Shown one piece after another: positions 1-10,804 of a DNA stretch of 64,000 nt. Made by a program: the position numbers and the translations under genes. Each line of letters opens with the position of its first letter. Position 1 is the stretch's first letter. The notes under the pieces were generated by a model that was given only the letters and a program-made list of their open reading frames with translations, ran no database searches and was not told where the DNA came from. The stretch lies in contig CAJHNH020005001.1 of the NCBI GenBank assembly GCA_905116865.2, positions 458,501-522,500 on the forward strand, written 5' to 3'. The DNA comes from Candidula unifasciata. Taxonomy: Eukaryota > Mollusca > Gastropoda > Stylommatophora > Geomitridae.

Positions 1-215
1 TTTTGGTCATGTTAGAAGAAGAAAGAAATGGAACATGTGACCGCTGAAAAGATCAGTGGAAACAGAGACAAGAGGAAGACAACGCGAGACGATTCTTGAC
101 AGCCTTATCTGACGGTACGGAGGTGGGTGTTAGCACACTAACCGATACATGCTTGTGAAGGTCGCAGATTATGATGAGGCATGTGCACCTAGGCCAGTTG
201 GCAAGGCCCTTGATA
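1..215 (+). mobile_element. LINE 3'-end fragment (ATG-tailed family, 'D')
   Basis: Degraded 3' coding end of a non-LTR retrotransposon, cut by the window edge. Broken frames recall the usual LINE C-terminus (FGHV, then RGRQRETILDS, then PVGKALD). The same sequence recurs at 27885-28278 (minus), 35150-35450 (plus) and 39780-40150 (plus). The shared stretch runs from the 'FGHVxRR' region to a 'GKAxD/GKAHD' end. Stops and frameshifts make it non-functional. The family name D is mine. Confidence 0.6.
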
Positions 216-545
216 TATATATATTACATATGTGTATCTTGTGTTCTGCAACACTGCCTTCATCAAACCACATCTATTCACTAGGAAACGAAACCAAATG
301 AAAAAAAAAAGACACTACAATTGAATTGTCTGTAAACTATCTATGTGTGCAGTCCCAACTATCACTCGCGGTAAGCAAATTATACAGAGCCGTTTAAATG
401 TTATAGATTTTGTCAGTTGAGTTGTGAGGCTGATACAAGTTGTTGGCGTCGGAGATGGGGTTTGGCAACCTACACACTGTGATACGATGAATAGGCCATG
501 GGTTATATCTCCTCGCAGGAAATCTATCTTGTTACCTCAGATTAA
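216..545. other. No feature recognised
   Basis: AT-rich single-copy-looking sequence with one short A run near 300. I see no coding signal or repeat. Confidence 0.4.
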
Positions 546-547
546 TT

Positions 548-760
548 TGCCCTCTATTCCGTAATGATGTTTAGGCCCTCAACCAAATCCCGTTAAGTTG
601 TCCAGTTATTTGCTATTGCCTGCAGCTGGTGTCATGTCCTCTCCCCATTTCTCGCATCAGTCTCTACTACCTGGTTGCTCGTGTCCATTATTTTTTATTC
701 GACTCCGTGGGTTCCAGCCTAAAGACATTTTAATTATACTGTTATTAGGTTTTTTTGTCT
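548..760 (-). mobile_element. Diverged LINE-A 3'-end fragment
   Basis: Read on the minus strand, this aligns by eye with the last about 200 bp of the LINE at 22.4-25.7 kb and with the copies at 60.75 and 61.73 kb. Shared words on the plus strand include 'ggccctcaacca', 'catgtcctc.ccccat' and 'gtgggttcca'. It is older and more diverged than the other copies and has no open frame. Confidence 0.55.
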
Positions 761-769
761 ATTCCCAAT

Positions 770-970
770 TATAGGTTGCATTAACTTCACAGCACTTCGG
801 ACACGCCCACAGGTGCTCTTATCCCCTTTGAACATATATATACACACACACATATCAGCGTCCCGCCGGTAAATAATGCCAGTCCTATGCTCGTTAACAA
901 AACTTCTTTTATGTCCGGTGTGCCTCTCATGCTTGGCTGTGTCGCCCTTTACACCCAATTCTGGTAATCC
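770..970 (-). repeat. Dispersed cysteine-motif repeat, copy 1
   Basis: On the minus strand, broken frames give MC...MFKGDK followed by a CPKCCE-like stretch. The copy at 9690-9880 (minus) has MCMFKGK, then CPECCED. The two share DNA identity around 'cttcacagcact.cggacacg' and 'ccaattct'. A TATATA/CACACA microsatellite interrupts this copy. The cysteine spacing could suggest a metal-binding segment. I do not recognise the family. Confidence 0.35.
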
Positions 971-1254
971 TCGCAGTGATATGGGCCCGCTGCTCCTCAA
1001 AACCCCACTAAAGGCAATAACACTCTCGGAGCCATCCACAGGCTGGTCGTCTGCAACAAGGTTAGGACCGGCCAGTCAGCCAGAGTCTAAAGCTGACATT
1101 TGTGTCTACTGAAACGTTTGTAGCCTCCACCGGCAGGATTCCGGCAATCGTCTCATTCGATCCGTTCTGTAGAGGTGATGAACTAAACCGATATGCAGAA
1201 TCATAAATGTGGACATTAAAAAATTTAGTACACCAAAACAAACTCTGGCAGAAA

Positions 1255-1485
1255 GTTGCGGTTGTTGATCCACTTGGGGAGTTTTAGACACTTGTTGTGC
1301 GTGGACATCCGTTACACAGATGTGACATATATGTATGTAGACTGCTGGTGTCTTGCATCTTAGGCAAACGCATTAGGACTTCGAAGGAACGAACGAACGA
1401 ACTTTCATTGAGTGGACTCTTACGACATGCTCGTTGAGGGGGCGGCGAGTCTATTCTTGTTTTTCTCACAATGGGACTCCGGTAT
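1255..1485 (-). mobile_element. Diverged copy of the GAA-tailed retroposon family
   Basis: Minus-strand sequence resembles the element at 12738-13012. It has the same order of a GT-rich start, the core GCATGTCGTAAGAG (plus-strand complement near 1415-1430), then a stretch matching 'TSLHT...NGC' in one frame. The 3' end is not clear and no GAA tail is seen, so the 1255 boundary is approximate. Confidence 0.45.
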
Positions 1486-1837
1486 CCACACGGGGAATTT
1501 GTGTCTATGATATGGGTATTTGCAGTTAGTAGTGTGGTCAGTTTTATTGTGCTTCAGTTTAAAAAAAAATATAATTTATGATAATGCGTTGCATATTTTT
1601 TTTTAACTGTCTTAAGACATATTAACATCTTATATAATACCTTCTGTTCTTGTGATGTCCTATTTAATACTTCCTTGTAGCTTTCTACACTGCTTCCATC
1701 ATGTTTTCAATTGTCATAAGCGTATTGGTGTATATCTTATATTCATTGGGTGGGGTGGGGGTGGAGGAGGAGTGTCTTTTGGAGTTTTCTTGCTGTATAG
1801 TAAATAATGTTCAACATCATGTATCTGACACAGAGAA
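1486..1837. other. No feature recognised
   Basis: AT-rich, with short A and T runs. No coding evidence. Confidence 0.35.
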
Positions 1838-2915
1838 CTTGTTTCTTCTTCTTCTTCTTCTTTTTCTTCACTTCATCTTTTACCGCTGTAGGTGTCGAGG
1901 GAGATATAAGGTTCTGTCTCTAGCTCTTCTGGCCGCCTCGACGATAGGCACATTGTGCTGTTGTAGAGTTTCTCTGATGTTATCCTTCCATCTTGTTCTT
2001 GGTCTACCTCGTGCTCTACGTCCTTCTTCTCTTTCAATGTATGCTTTGTATGGTATGGTGTCACAAGGCATTCTCTCTACGTGGGCAAACTATTTCACTT
2101 GCTGTCTTTGTATGTAATTTAGAATTGGTTATGTGCCGACTTTTTTTCTTATGATCTCATTCCTGATCTTATCTCTTATGGTCACTACTACAGTCCTTCT
2201 TAGACATCTCATTTCCATGGTTACTAATTTTCTTTTATGGTTTGTTGTGAGTGACCATGTCTGGCACTGTTAGCACAGAGTTGGAATAAATATGCTTTGA
2301 ATAAGATGCCTCTTTGTGCTGATTGGGATTGTCTTATGCTGTAAGAGTGGGGCTAGCTGTCCCAATACTTGGTTTGCTTTACTGCATCTAATGTTAATTT
2401 ATTTATCCAATTTCCCATCTTCGGTAAATGTAGTTCCCAGATATTCAAACTCAGATGCCTGTTTAATGCCTTTGTATTCTATTGCTATGTTTAGATCTGT
2501 CTTCTTTTTTCCTATTGCCATTACTTCTGTCTTTTAAGTGTTGATTCTCATATTATTTGTTTTACATTCTTCATTCACGGATGTTAGATGTTGCAATTTC
2601 ATGGCTGTATCTGCTATCAAGGCCTGGTCATCTGCAAAGAGTAATTCGTTGATATTACTAACATTTTGATTCATGGGCTTGGCATTTTTGCATAAACTGT
2701 CGATGTAGGTGATAAACAGCAGTGGTGATAAGACATATCACTGTCTTACTCCAGATGTTACTGTGAATGGATGAGATGTTCCCTGATTTATTCTAACTAC
2801 ACTTCTACAATCCCTGCATAAACTTTTGCACACTTCGATGAGGTGTTCGCTTACTCCATATCTTGCCATTACTTTCCATAATAACTGTCTTGTTTCTTCT
2901 GCTGTAGTGAAATAA
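1838..2915 (-). mobile_element. LINE-B reverse-transcriptase fragment with (GAA)n tail
   Basis: Minus-strand reading gives the second half of a non-LTR retrotransposon reverse transcriptase. In order: a LLWKVMARYGV segment, SGVRQ (lacking the usual following GC), SPLLF, then the catalytic FADD at 2627-2638 followed by QALIAD. Next come EYLGT, QLAPLL, a CQTW segment, MRCLRR, FAHVERMP and RARGRPRTRWKD. The 3' end runs into a TTC tract on the plus strand (about 1842-1866), that is a (GAA)n tail in element orientation. In-frame stops occur at several places, so this is a dead, 5'-truncated copy. Endonuclease and the front of the RT are absent. The copy at 30912-31432 is the same superfamily with the same kind of tail. 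Confidence 0.85.
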
Positions 2916-3314
2916 GCTACCCCAAGTTGCAGTCGTCGGATTTCATTATCGCAAGGGAATTTTAGTTTAATTGTGATTTTTCTTATGACAGTGATTTGTT
3001 TTGGGCTAAAGGCAAGGAGGCATTATTAGCTTACATTGCTGGATTTGTCCTTAGTAAGATCAGTAGAAAATTTAAATGGTATTTCATGTAAGGATTCGCT
3101 ACAGATGGACAAAACATTACAAGTTGATGGTGATCTGGAAGAAGCTACTTATACGAGTTGTTACATGCAGTATTCAGGAATAAGTGTGATGGTTTTTTTT
3201 TTAAACAATCACCAAAAATTTCACGATGACAATGAACTGATTTCTTCTAACAAGATGAAAGTGGGGAAAAAATAAATTTGTTTTTGGCTGTTTGCCATAA
3301 GGAAAAATATTTAG
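2916..3314. other. No confident feature
   Basis: AT-rich. A 79-residue open frame at 3036-3275 has no recognisable domain and ends in low-complexity lysine-rich sequence. I do not call it a gene. Confidence 0.35.
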
Positions 3315-3327
3315 TAGTGCTATAGTA

Positions 3328-3610
3328 AAAAAAAAAAGTAAAGATCCCTTTTCACGCCTTTCGGCGCATCGGGTATATGGGCAGAGCGTCCCATATTTTT
3401 ACAGACCATCAGCACTCTGTGGGTAATGTGGTCAGCATTACGCCGGCTGTCTTTACTTTCCCAGGATAGCCCATCCTGGTACCCATTTTAGGCTGGGTCG
3501 ACCTGCGTCGTCCTATACCACGACAAAAATCCACGCAGCCTGCAGTGGGTTTCGATCGCGGTATGCTGGCTCACGAGTCGGACTCGCAACACCTTAGCCA
3601 CGGACGCCGC
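3328..3610 (-). mobile_element. tRNA-derived SINE, type 1b, intact with 13-bp TSD
   Basis: In minus orientation a tRNA-like head comes first. It has an A-box-like TGGCTAAGG segment and a B-box-like GCGATCGAAACCC segment. A conserved body follows (GGTCGACCCAGCCT..., then GGCGTAATGCTGACCACAT), and then a terminal motif with CGAAAGGCGTGAAAAGGGATC before an A/T-rich tail. It is flanked by perfect 13-bp direct repeats, TAGTGCTATAGTA, at 3315-3327 and 3611-3623. Near-identical copies lie at 32839-33115 and 51669-51832 (truncated). The clean duplication suggests a fairly recent insertion. Confidence 0.9.
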
Positions 3611-3752
3611 TAGTGCTATAGTACTGTAACGAAAATTTCTCTAGACAAAAAATTATTTCACGTATTACTTGTTATTTTGACTGTGCATTTACTCATCTTT
3701 TAGAGCAAGTCAATTGATGTTTACTAATTATTAACTGACAGTATAATTATAT

Positions 3753-4021
3753 GGGAGTCGCCGTGGTGTAGCGGCTAGACGCTTGCGTGCAGATCGGAAG
3801 GTCGTTTGTTCGCTTCCTTGTGGAGCCGGACTTTTAAAAAAATGACCTCCACTCCCTGGTCGACCTAGCCTTGAATCGGTACCGGGTGCAGTCCCGGAAA
3901 GTAAAGCCGACCGGCGTGATGCTGACCACATCATCCATCTTGTGCCGATTGGTCTACAAAATATAGGTCTAGCCCTATATGCCCAATAGCCTAAAGGAGT
4001 AGAAAAAGAACCTTTACTTTT
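3753..4021 (+). mobile_element. tRNA-derived SINE, type 1a
   Basis: The head GCCGTGGTGTAGCGGCTAGA looks like a tRNA A box, and GTTCGCTTCC stands at the B-box position. The body shares the GGTCGACC..CCTTGA, GGGTGCAGTCCCGG and GGTCTA.AAAATATAGGTCTA words with copies at 9343, 13105, 52368 and 58815. It ends with 'cctaaaggagtagaaaaag' and a T-rich tail. The flanks carry only an imperfect duplication. Confidence 0.85.
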
Positions 4022-4171
4022 CCTTTTTTAAATAATTCTATGTTGTAGTAGTCTACTAACAGTAATCCTCAATTTTTTTTTTCTCCATTTTATATGAGAT
4101 ATGTGTATGTTGCACAGTAGTTGCAGTTGAATTATCTATTCTATTGTGCTAAATTTGTTTAGCTACATATG

Positions 4172-4209
4172 CCCCCCCCCCCCCCCCCCCACCCCCCCCC
4201 CCCCCCCCA
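4172..4209. repeat. Poly-C tract
   Basis: About 37 C with one A. Similar C runs occur near 19390, 43125, 44370, 48865, 48995, 52830 and 53712. Confidence 0.95.
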
Positions 4210-5299
4210 CTCCCAGTCCCCTGAAGCAAAACCCCCTCAGAATCAAAGAGTTGGCACCAATATTTCTTTACTTTTGCTGAAATAATATCAATTTATTGAT
4301 ACACGTTATTGACGTGTGTGTTCCTGTTGACTTTAGCAAATGCATTTACGTTTGGATGCAAGAATAGGTCGTATTTCAAGGGCTTAACTATGTAGGTTTT
4401 TATCAGAGTGGGAATTAGGAGAGAGTTGTGTGAAATATTCCAACTACATTATCAGATATACGATTCTTATAAAGACCATGCTGGATGGCTGAAAAACATT
4501 AGGGGTCAGCGAACAAAAGTCTGAGAGGTTGCAAAACCAGGGAAGAGACGCTGGTGATGAGAGATCCATTGTGGCCAACCTTTAATGCGAAGATGACACC
4601 CCACTGATTGATTCTTATTTCCGAACTGATCCGCATTCTTGATAGCAACAAGAGTTTTTCATTTCAAACCAAAACAGAAATGATAACAAGCCATTCAGAG
4701 GACCGCTAATGTTCGCTGTGCATGCCGGGACAGAGGAAGCGCAGTGCCCGTTTCAACGATTTCATTGGATGATTGTGTGCCCCTTTAGGAATGTTTGGAC
4801 TCGATCCTGCGGCATTACTGTCACAACAATGGAGGCTTCCCGGCAACACCAGCAAGTCCTTTGACAGGGATGCAAAGAGTTAACCAGAGTAAACTAGTGC
4901 TTTCACTCCCGTTAGTGCTGGTGTTTGTCAGAGCCAAGCAGTCAGATAGGGCTCTTTGTGGAAACAATCATTAACATAATGGCATTATCATGTAGTGGCC
5001 ACCAAAAGCTGCCAGAATTCTTTCATTCTTTGTTGTGTCCTCCACCAACGGGATGCTCTTTGATTATTTAGCTGATTGATTGTATTTTCTTTTTTTTTTT
5101 TTTCTTTAGCGGAACCGCTACAGTATTAATAATTTGAAAATAATTGGGAACTGTGTCAATCTGGACGTTCTTGATGTTACAAAACGGAGGAGACGAAGTA
5201 GCCTATCGCTTAGTGTTTTCATTATAAGAGAGTTGTTTTCCTTATTCAGTTCTCATCACTGGTAGAATTATTAATGCTAGCAGTAATGATCATCACCAA
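4210..5299. other. No feature recognised
   Basis: Mixed-composition sequence without long open frames, tandem repeats or recognised elements, apart from a T run near 5090. Confidence 0.35.
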
Positions 5300-5670
5300 A
5301 GATGCAAACAGCGGGGAGTGGAGAGTTAGAAGCAACAACCACATTCATAATCTGTTCATATCACAACGGATCACTGGCATCATGAGATCTAATAGACTGA
5401 AATGGCTGGGGCATATTAAGAGAATGTCAGATGACAGAGAGGTAAAATCTGTATACACAAGGGTGCTTACTGGTGGTAGACCATGAGGCAGACCAAGAAG
5501 ACAATTGATAGATAATATCTAGACAGACCTGCAAACAGTTGGTGTCACCAATTGGAAAGAGAAAGCCAACCAGAGATATGAATGGTTCTGTTTTCTTGCG
5601 GAAAAAAGACTGACATTTAATATTTGACAACTGATAAAAATAATTGTAATAATAACAATAATAATACGCT
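5300..5670 (+). mobile_element. LINE 3'-end fragment with AAT-type tail
   Basis: The frame reads RVRSNN..., RITGIMRSNRLKWLGHIKRM, then after one stop GRPRRQLIDNI and NWKEKANQRYEW. These are typical C-terminal features of LINE polyproteins (RLKWLGHIxRM, GRPRxxW-like). It ends in 'aataataacaataataata', a plausible tail. Stops and truncation show it is dead. I cannot assign the family. Confidence 0.7.
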
Positions 5671-5797
5671 CAATCCTGACATCCTACTGTCACACCATGG
5701 ACAGAGAGACAACAGCGCAAGAAGTGACACGAGCTGTTGTCACACTATGGACAGACAAACAACAGCCCAAGATGGTGCTAATGACAAAAGGCTGTCA

Positions 5798-5821
5798 AAT
5801 CTCTCTCTCTCTCTCTCTCTC

Positions 5822-5865
<44 letters not shown>

Positions 5866-5905
5866 TCTCTCCTCTTTCTCCTTCTTTCTCTGTTTTCCTC
5901 GTTCT
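5798..5905. repeat. (CT)n microsatellite
   Basis: CT repeat with short interruptions, preceded at 5688-5770 by a two-copy tandem duplication containing 'cacac.atggacag'. Confidence 0.95.
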
Positions 5906-5952
5906 CTTTCTCAATGAATCATTTCCAGTTGTGATAACACAGTAAAGCATTG

Positions 5953-6240
5953 ACAGAGCAGATATCGTCAACGCTGTACGGGCTGGGCTAGTGGATAATC
6001 AGGAATCCCTGACACTGGCACGATTGCGTGACATGGGAGTTAAGCATGGTGATGCACGTCTTTGCCGTCTTCGGGGCTGAGAAAGGAGACGATATAACCA
6101 GCGTCTCATGGGAACAATTAGTAGAAGTACTTTGGAGTGGCTGCTGCTTCGGAGAACTGAGCACGCATGGGTATGCCCAATGTGCAGTGACATCAAGTGT
6201 GATAACAAAACATAAAAATACATCTTGTAGGGAGTCGGCA
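5953..6240 (+). pseudogene. LINE RNase H C-terminal fragment (family C, copy 1)
   Basis: Reads RADIV, GLVDNQESLTLARLRD, KHGDARLCRLRG, a stop, then NQRLMGTISRSTLEWLL, RRTEHAWVCPMCSD. It aligns along its length with 33750-34020, the C-terminal tail of an RNase H-bearing LINE. The tail ends in a CPxC-type zinc-knuckle-like stretch. The catalytic part of RNase H lies upstream and is missing here, replaced by the CT microsatellite. One in-frame stop and the truncation make it a pseudogene. Confidence 0.75.
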
Positions 6241-7427
6241 GTCCTAAAACCCAAGTTCAAGGTGTTTCCTTCGTGCCAAAGAACTGCATGGCTGTTGGGT
6301 GAACAGTCGTTAACTAAGGCAGGCAGGTCGTTGTAGGGGCGACGCCTGCTGTTGGATTTTTTTCCTGCCAGACGGTGGCCGTTGCATTTTTGCTCCATTT
6401 GTAGACTGGAAGGATATAGTTTCGTCGCCCAGTTTCTGAGTTGAGTGCATGGCGTGACACTGTGAGCTACGTGTATTTTTCGTTGGCACAGGAGCGGAGC
6501 AACTATGGGGTGACCCGTTTGCTATGAAGCTGAAACTAGGATTACCAGATTACCTGATAACATAGTAATGTATGTCCTCTCATTCAAAACATACGTTTAT
6601 ATATACCTCCACACACGGAAGAAAAAGACAGCAGCTGTAGATGTGAAAAAATAGAGCACTTGTAGTTTTCCGCTGATGATAAAACCGTCACATCGGTGGC
6701 TAGAACAACTATTGCTGACAATAAATAAAAATGCTATGCCTGTTGCAGTCCGGTGCTGTATTGTGGGTATGCATGGGTGCTTGTGGGTTAAGCCTCATAA
6801 AGTATTGTGGATTTTCAATGGATGCCTGTGGGTTTTAGCCTGGTGCCGTGATTTGAATAGATTTCTGCCCCAGGTCTGTTCCAAAAACGCCTTCAATGGT
6901 TCATAGTATCACTCTCTTGAGTGTATCTGGCACGGTTTGTGCATTAGGAGAAATTGATTTGACGTCTGCATCTGATTACTCTATCAGAGTTTGGGTACAG
7001 ATTCATGGAGTGAGAAAGGGTGGGTGGTTACAGCGGTATGAAACGGGGTGGAGGTATACATTCAGGGAGTAGGGAAAAGTAAAGGGAACAGCTTCAAGGA
7101 GTGGGGAGGGGGCGTACAGAGCTATAGTGCTCGTTTTACTAACTGTTACCCTGGGATCGTTAGATAATTTATGTCTATTTTTACACCCTAGTATGCTATC
7201 GGTTGGTAATTCCAGGTCTCTAAGTTTGTATGCCTTGTCTGACAGCAAGGTGAAGTTCAGCCAGCATGGGCCCAGTTGTGGGGTTGGTGTGCAACCTTGT
7301 CCAGCTGCAGGAGGACCTCGACACCCCTCGATGTTATGACGTTCACGTCCTGTCTACCCCTAGTGTTAGCGAACCACATCTTTCCATGCGCTAGCTGCTT
7401 CAGGGCTCAGTCCGAGCGAGGAGGTAA
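6241..7427. other. No feature recognised
   Basis: About 1.2 kb of unassigned sequence. Open frames here (for example 6676-6906) show no recognisable domain. Confidence 0.35.
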
Positions 7428-7670
7428 AGTCAAGCACCCTTTTACACCTACGAAGGCATATTGGGCACGTACGACTAGACGTATATTTTGTAGACCAATC
7501 TGCATTCTATGGGGGATGTGATCAGCATCCTGCCAGTCGCCTTTACTTCCCAAGACTCAACCTGGTAGCCACTTAAAGTTAGGTCGCCTAAGAGGCAAAG
7601 TCCCATTTATAAAACAAAAAGTCCATCTCCGTTCGGATTCGAACTAATGACCTCAATGAGTCTCAATCCT
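7428..7670 (-). mobile_element. tRNA-derived SINE, type 1, diverged
   Basis: On the plus strand it runs tail to head: 'acccttttacacctacgaaggc', 'tattttgtagaccaat', 'gtgatcagcatcctgccagtcgcc', 'ggattcgaact' (B box complement). It matches the order of the SINEs at 13105-13357 and 58815-59078 but is more diverged. Confidence 0.7.
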
Positions 7671-7949
7671 CGAAATTGCCAGTAATTATTTTTCGAGCAA
7701 ACAGCGTTAACGACGACACAAGCTCTCAAACATGGTTACACCATGATTTCCAGAATATTCTCAGATGTGTCTGGGGAGGCAAGGCGACGAGGCAAGGAAC
7801 CGATCACCTCAGCTCATAAATCAGAGGCCGGAGTGTGTCGAGCCCTAATACTTCTCAGCCGCTCTGCTGAATCGACTCTGGAACTAATGGTTATACCTTC
7901 TTCTACGGTCGCCACAATAATATACACTCAGTGATATTTGTTCAGCCTT

Positions 7950-8370
7950 CCTTTTATCATCATCATCATTATCACCATCATCATCATTATCATCATCGTC
8001 ATTCATCATTATCATTCATCACTCATTATTGTCATCATCATAATCATTATCATCATCATCAGTCATCATCATCATTCATCATTGTCATCATCATCATCGC
8101 CATTCATCACTCATCATCATCATCATCGTCATTTATCAGTCGTTATCATCATCATCACCAACATCATCATCACTGATTAGTCGTCATCCTTATCGTTATC
8201 AACATCAACATCATCATCGTCGTCATTTATCAGTCGTCCTCATCATCATCAGCATCATCATCACTGATTAGTCGTCATCATTATCGTTATCAACATCAAC
8301 ACCATCATCGTCGTCATTTATCAGTCGTCCTCATCATCACCATCATCGTCGCATTCATCAGCGTCAACAC
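7950..8370. repeat. CAT-rich tract with a higher-order unit
   Basis: Imperfect (CAT)n. From about 8160 it is organised into longer copies marked by 'ctgattagtcgtcat' and 'cgttatcaacatcaac', roughly 100 bp apart. Open frames rich in His or Ile are by-products. Confidence 0.9.
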
Positions 8371-8495
8371 CATCATGTGCCAAACATAACACGTAAGCAT
8401 TAGTAGCTATCTCATAAAGATCACACAAATATAATCCCGCCCACGAAACCAAGCCAACTGGACATTTAGGGCCCGGTCTTCTTTTTGCTCATTTC

Positions 8496-9147
8496 CTGGT
8501 ACATTTATCAGTTGCCACAAAATTTACCAGTTGCCACAAAATTTACCAGCTGCCTCAAAATTTACCAGCTGCCACAAAATTTACCAGTTGCTACTAAATT
8601 TACCAGTTGCCACTATATTTACCAGTTGCCACTAAATTTACCATTTGCCATTAAATTTACCAGTTGCCACTAAATTTACCAGTTGCCACTAAATGAACAA
8701 TTTGCCACTATATTTTCCAGTTGCCACTAAATTTACCAGTTGCCATTAAATGAACAATTTGCCACTATATTTACTAGTTGCCACTATATTTACCAGTTGC
8801 CACTAAATTTACAATTTGCCATTAAATTTACCAGTTGCCACTAAATTTACCAGTTGCCACTATATTTACCAGTTGCCACTAAATTTACCAGTTGCCACTA
8901 AATGAACAATTTGCCACTATATTTACCAGTTGCCACTATATTTACCAGTTGCCAGTAAATTTACCAATTGCCACTAAATTTACTAGTTGCCACTAAATGA
9001 ACCGTTTGCCACTAATTTACCAGTTGCCAGTATATTTACCAGTTGCCACTATATTTACCAGTTGCCACTATATTTAACAGTTGCCACTATATTTAACAGT
9101 TGCCAGTAAATTTACCAGTTGCCACTAAATTTACCAGTTGAAACTAT
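8496..9147. repeat. 19-bp minisatellite
   Basis: About 34 copies of a 19-bp unit, TTGCCACTAAATTTACCAG, with recurrent variants (TATATTTAC, AAATGAACA), which suggests subfamily turnover within the array. Confidence 0.95.
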
Positions 9148-9312
9148 AAATGACCTTTGCTTCTAGGTCGACCCAGCCTTGAGTCTGGGTGCAGTTTTGG
9201 GAGGTAAAGGCTCATCACAAACAAAGTGCCGACCGGACTATAAAATACAGGTCTAGCCCTATTTGCCCAATACACTTGAAGACGTGGAAAATGATCCTTT
9301 ACTGTTTTACTT
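9148..9312 (+). mobile_element. 5'-truncated type-1 SINE
   Basis: Starts inside the SINE body ('ggtcgacccagccttgag') and keeps the terminal motif 'gacgtggaaaatgatcc'. It lacks the tRNA head. It joins directly onto the 19-bp array. Confidence 0.75.
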
Positions 9313-9342
9313 TCAGCAATTTTATCTCAGAAAGAGGAAGAT

Positions 9343-9606
9343 GCCGAGGCGTAGCGGATAGACGCTCGCGAGTGGAACGAAAAGGCCGTGGTTCGCTCCC
9401 TGGAGAAGCCTGCCGTTTTTAAAAAACGACCCTAACTCTAGGTCGACCCAGCCTTAAATGGGTACTGGGTGCAGTCCCGGGAAGTAAAGGCAGCCGGCAT
9501 GATACTAACCACCTCCCCAATCTTGTGCCGAATGGTCTATTAAAAACATAGGTCTATGTGCCCTATACGCCTAAAGGCGTGAAAAAAGGATCTTAACTCT
9601 TTTTTT
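9343..9606 (+). mobile_element. tRNA-derived SINE, type 1a
   Basis: Head 'gaggcgtagcggatagacgc' and B box GGTTCGCTCCC, body 'ggtcgacccagcctt' and 'gggtgcagtcccggg', end 'cctaaaggcgtgaaaaaagg' with a T-rich tail. It is a full-length match to the copies at 3753 and 52368. Confidence 0.85.
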
Positions 9607-9689
9607 TAAAAATCGAATAGAAGAGAGAATAAACACACGTTCTAGAATTAAACAAATGTCATAAACGCAATAATACCTTAGAAACTGAG

Positions 9690-9880
9690 TTGAGTTGCGC
9701 TGAGTTATGAGATGGGTTATCTTCACAGCACTCCGGACACGTCAGCGAGTGTTCAGATTTCCCCTTGAACATGCACATCGACGTCCCGTGGTTAAACTTG
9801 AGAGATGAGCAGCAGAAGGGAAAACCGTCATTTGAACATCCGGCGCATTTGATGGGATCCAATTCTTGTCCAAAATATGG
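9690..9880 (-). repeat. Dispersed cysteine-motif repeat, copy 2
   Basis: One minus frame gives CAGCSNDGFPFCC, then MCMFKGKSEHS, then CPECCEDNPSH. Copy 1 is at 770-970 (minus). The cysteine pairs could bind metal. This could be a piece of a transposon-encoded or duplicated host protein. I do not recognise it. Confidence 0.35.
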
Positions 9881-9949
9881 CGAGAAACCGAAGAGATTAT
9901 TTGGGAAGCTGGTTAGCATGCGACACCACGTTTACAACACTGGCGCTAC

Positions 9950-10130
9950 ATGATAAGTGGTGGGATGCCAGCAAGAGGGCCCTCAAGAAGAAGATGGATT
10001 GATGACATAAGAGACATTGTGTATTCAAACGGACGGACAACAGCCTGGGCCACCTATGGAGCACGGGGCCACCAACATGTCCTGCCTACGTCGCTTTTCG
10101 ACAGAACAAGTAGATAGTAATGATGATGGA
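9950..10130 (+). mobile_element. LINE 3'-end remnant
   Basis: Reads SGGMPARGPSRRRWIDDIRDIV, similar to the RGRPxRRWxDDI region that closes many LINE ORFs, then runs to 'atgatgatgg'. Short, truncated and undated. Confidence 0.5.
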
Positions 10131-10164
10131 AGAGTTTCAAGCTTTCGTAAACAATTACTCTCAC

Positions 10165-10345
10165 ATTCCCTCCCTTTCTCCTGCTTTCTCTCTTTTTCAA
10201 TCTCTCTCTCTCTTCGTCTCTATTTCCCTCTTTCCCCTCTGTTTCTCTCTCTCTCTCTCCCTTTATCTTTCTCTCGCGCTCTCCAACTCAATCGCCCCTT
10301 CCAGCTACCTTAATATCTCCTCTCTCTGTCTTTATGTCTCTCTCC
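10165..10345. repeat. CT-rich low-complexity tract
   Basis: Imperfect CT and TTC repeats. Ser/Leu-rich open frames here are artefacts. Confidence 0.85.
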
Positions 10346-10804
10346 ATTTCTCTCTGTTCATATTTCCGCGCCATTTTCTTAATCTGTGTATCCAGTTCTT
10401 AGCCTTTTATAAATAAATGTCGCAGGCTCGCTGTTTCCAGTGCCCCCTTCCTCATCATGTTATAACTTTTCAGACATTCATTCATACTTGACAGGTATAG
10501 CTATGCTCGACCCCTATCACTATCACACCGTGGATCAGCAAAATTCTACAATGGTACAAAGAGGAAACCGACTGAACGTAATGACTGTAACCACATCGAT
10601 CGAGAGCACACTACTCATAAAACAAAGAATAAGAGGGGACAATAATTACATAAGCTATGGTACGTTCCAGAAGTCTTGTGTACATTTAAAAATCTGCAAC
10701 CCAGTAACCGTTCGGTGTCAGTTGTTGAAATGTAGCATGCAATCTGTTAATAATCATGTCTTTGTAAGAAATGGTTTTTAATGCAGTCTAGTTTTCATTT
10801 TGCA
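10346..10804. other. No feature recognised
   Basis: An open frame at 10440-10781 (113 residues) has no recognisable domain or compositional support. I treat it as chance. Confidence 0.3.

Noticed and set aside
3328..3610. tRNA gene from the A- and B-box-like words
   Set aside because: The head is attached to a conserved SINE body and flanked by target duplications. The same holds for the other SINEs. No free-standing tRNA gene is recognised.
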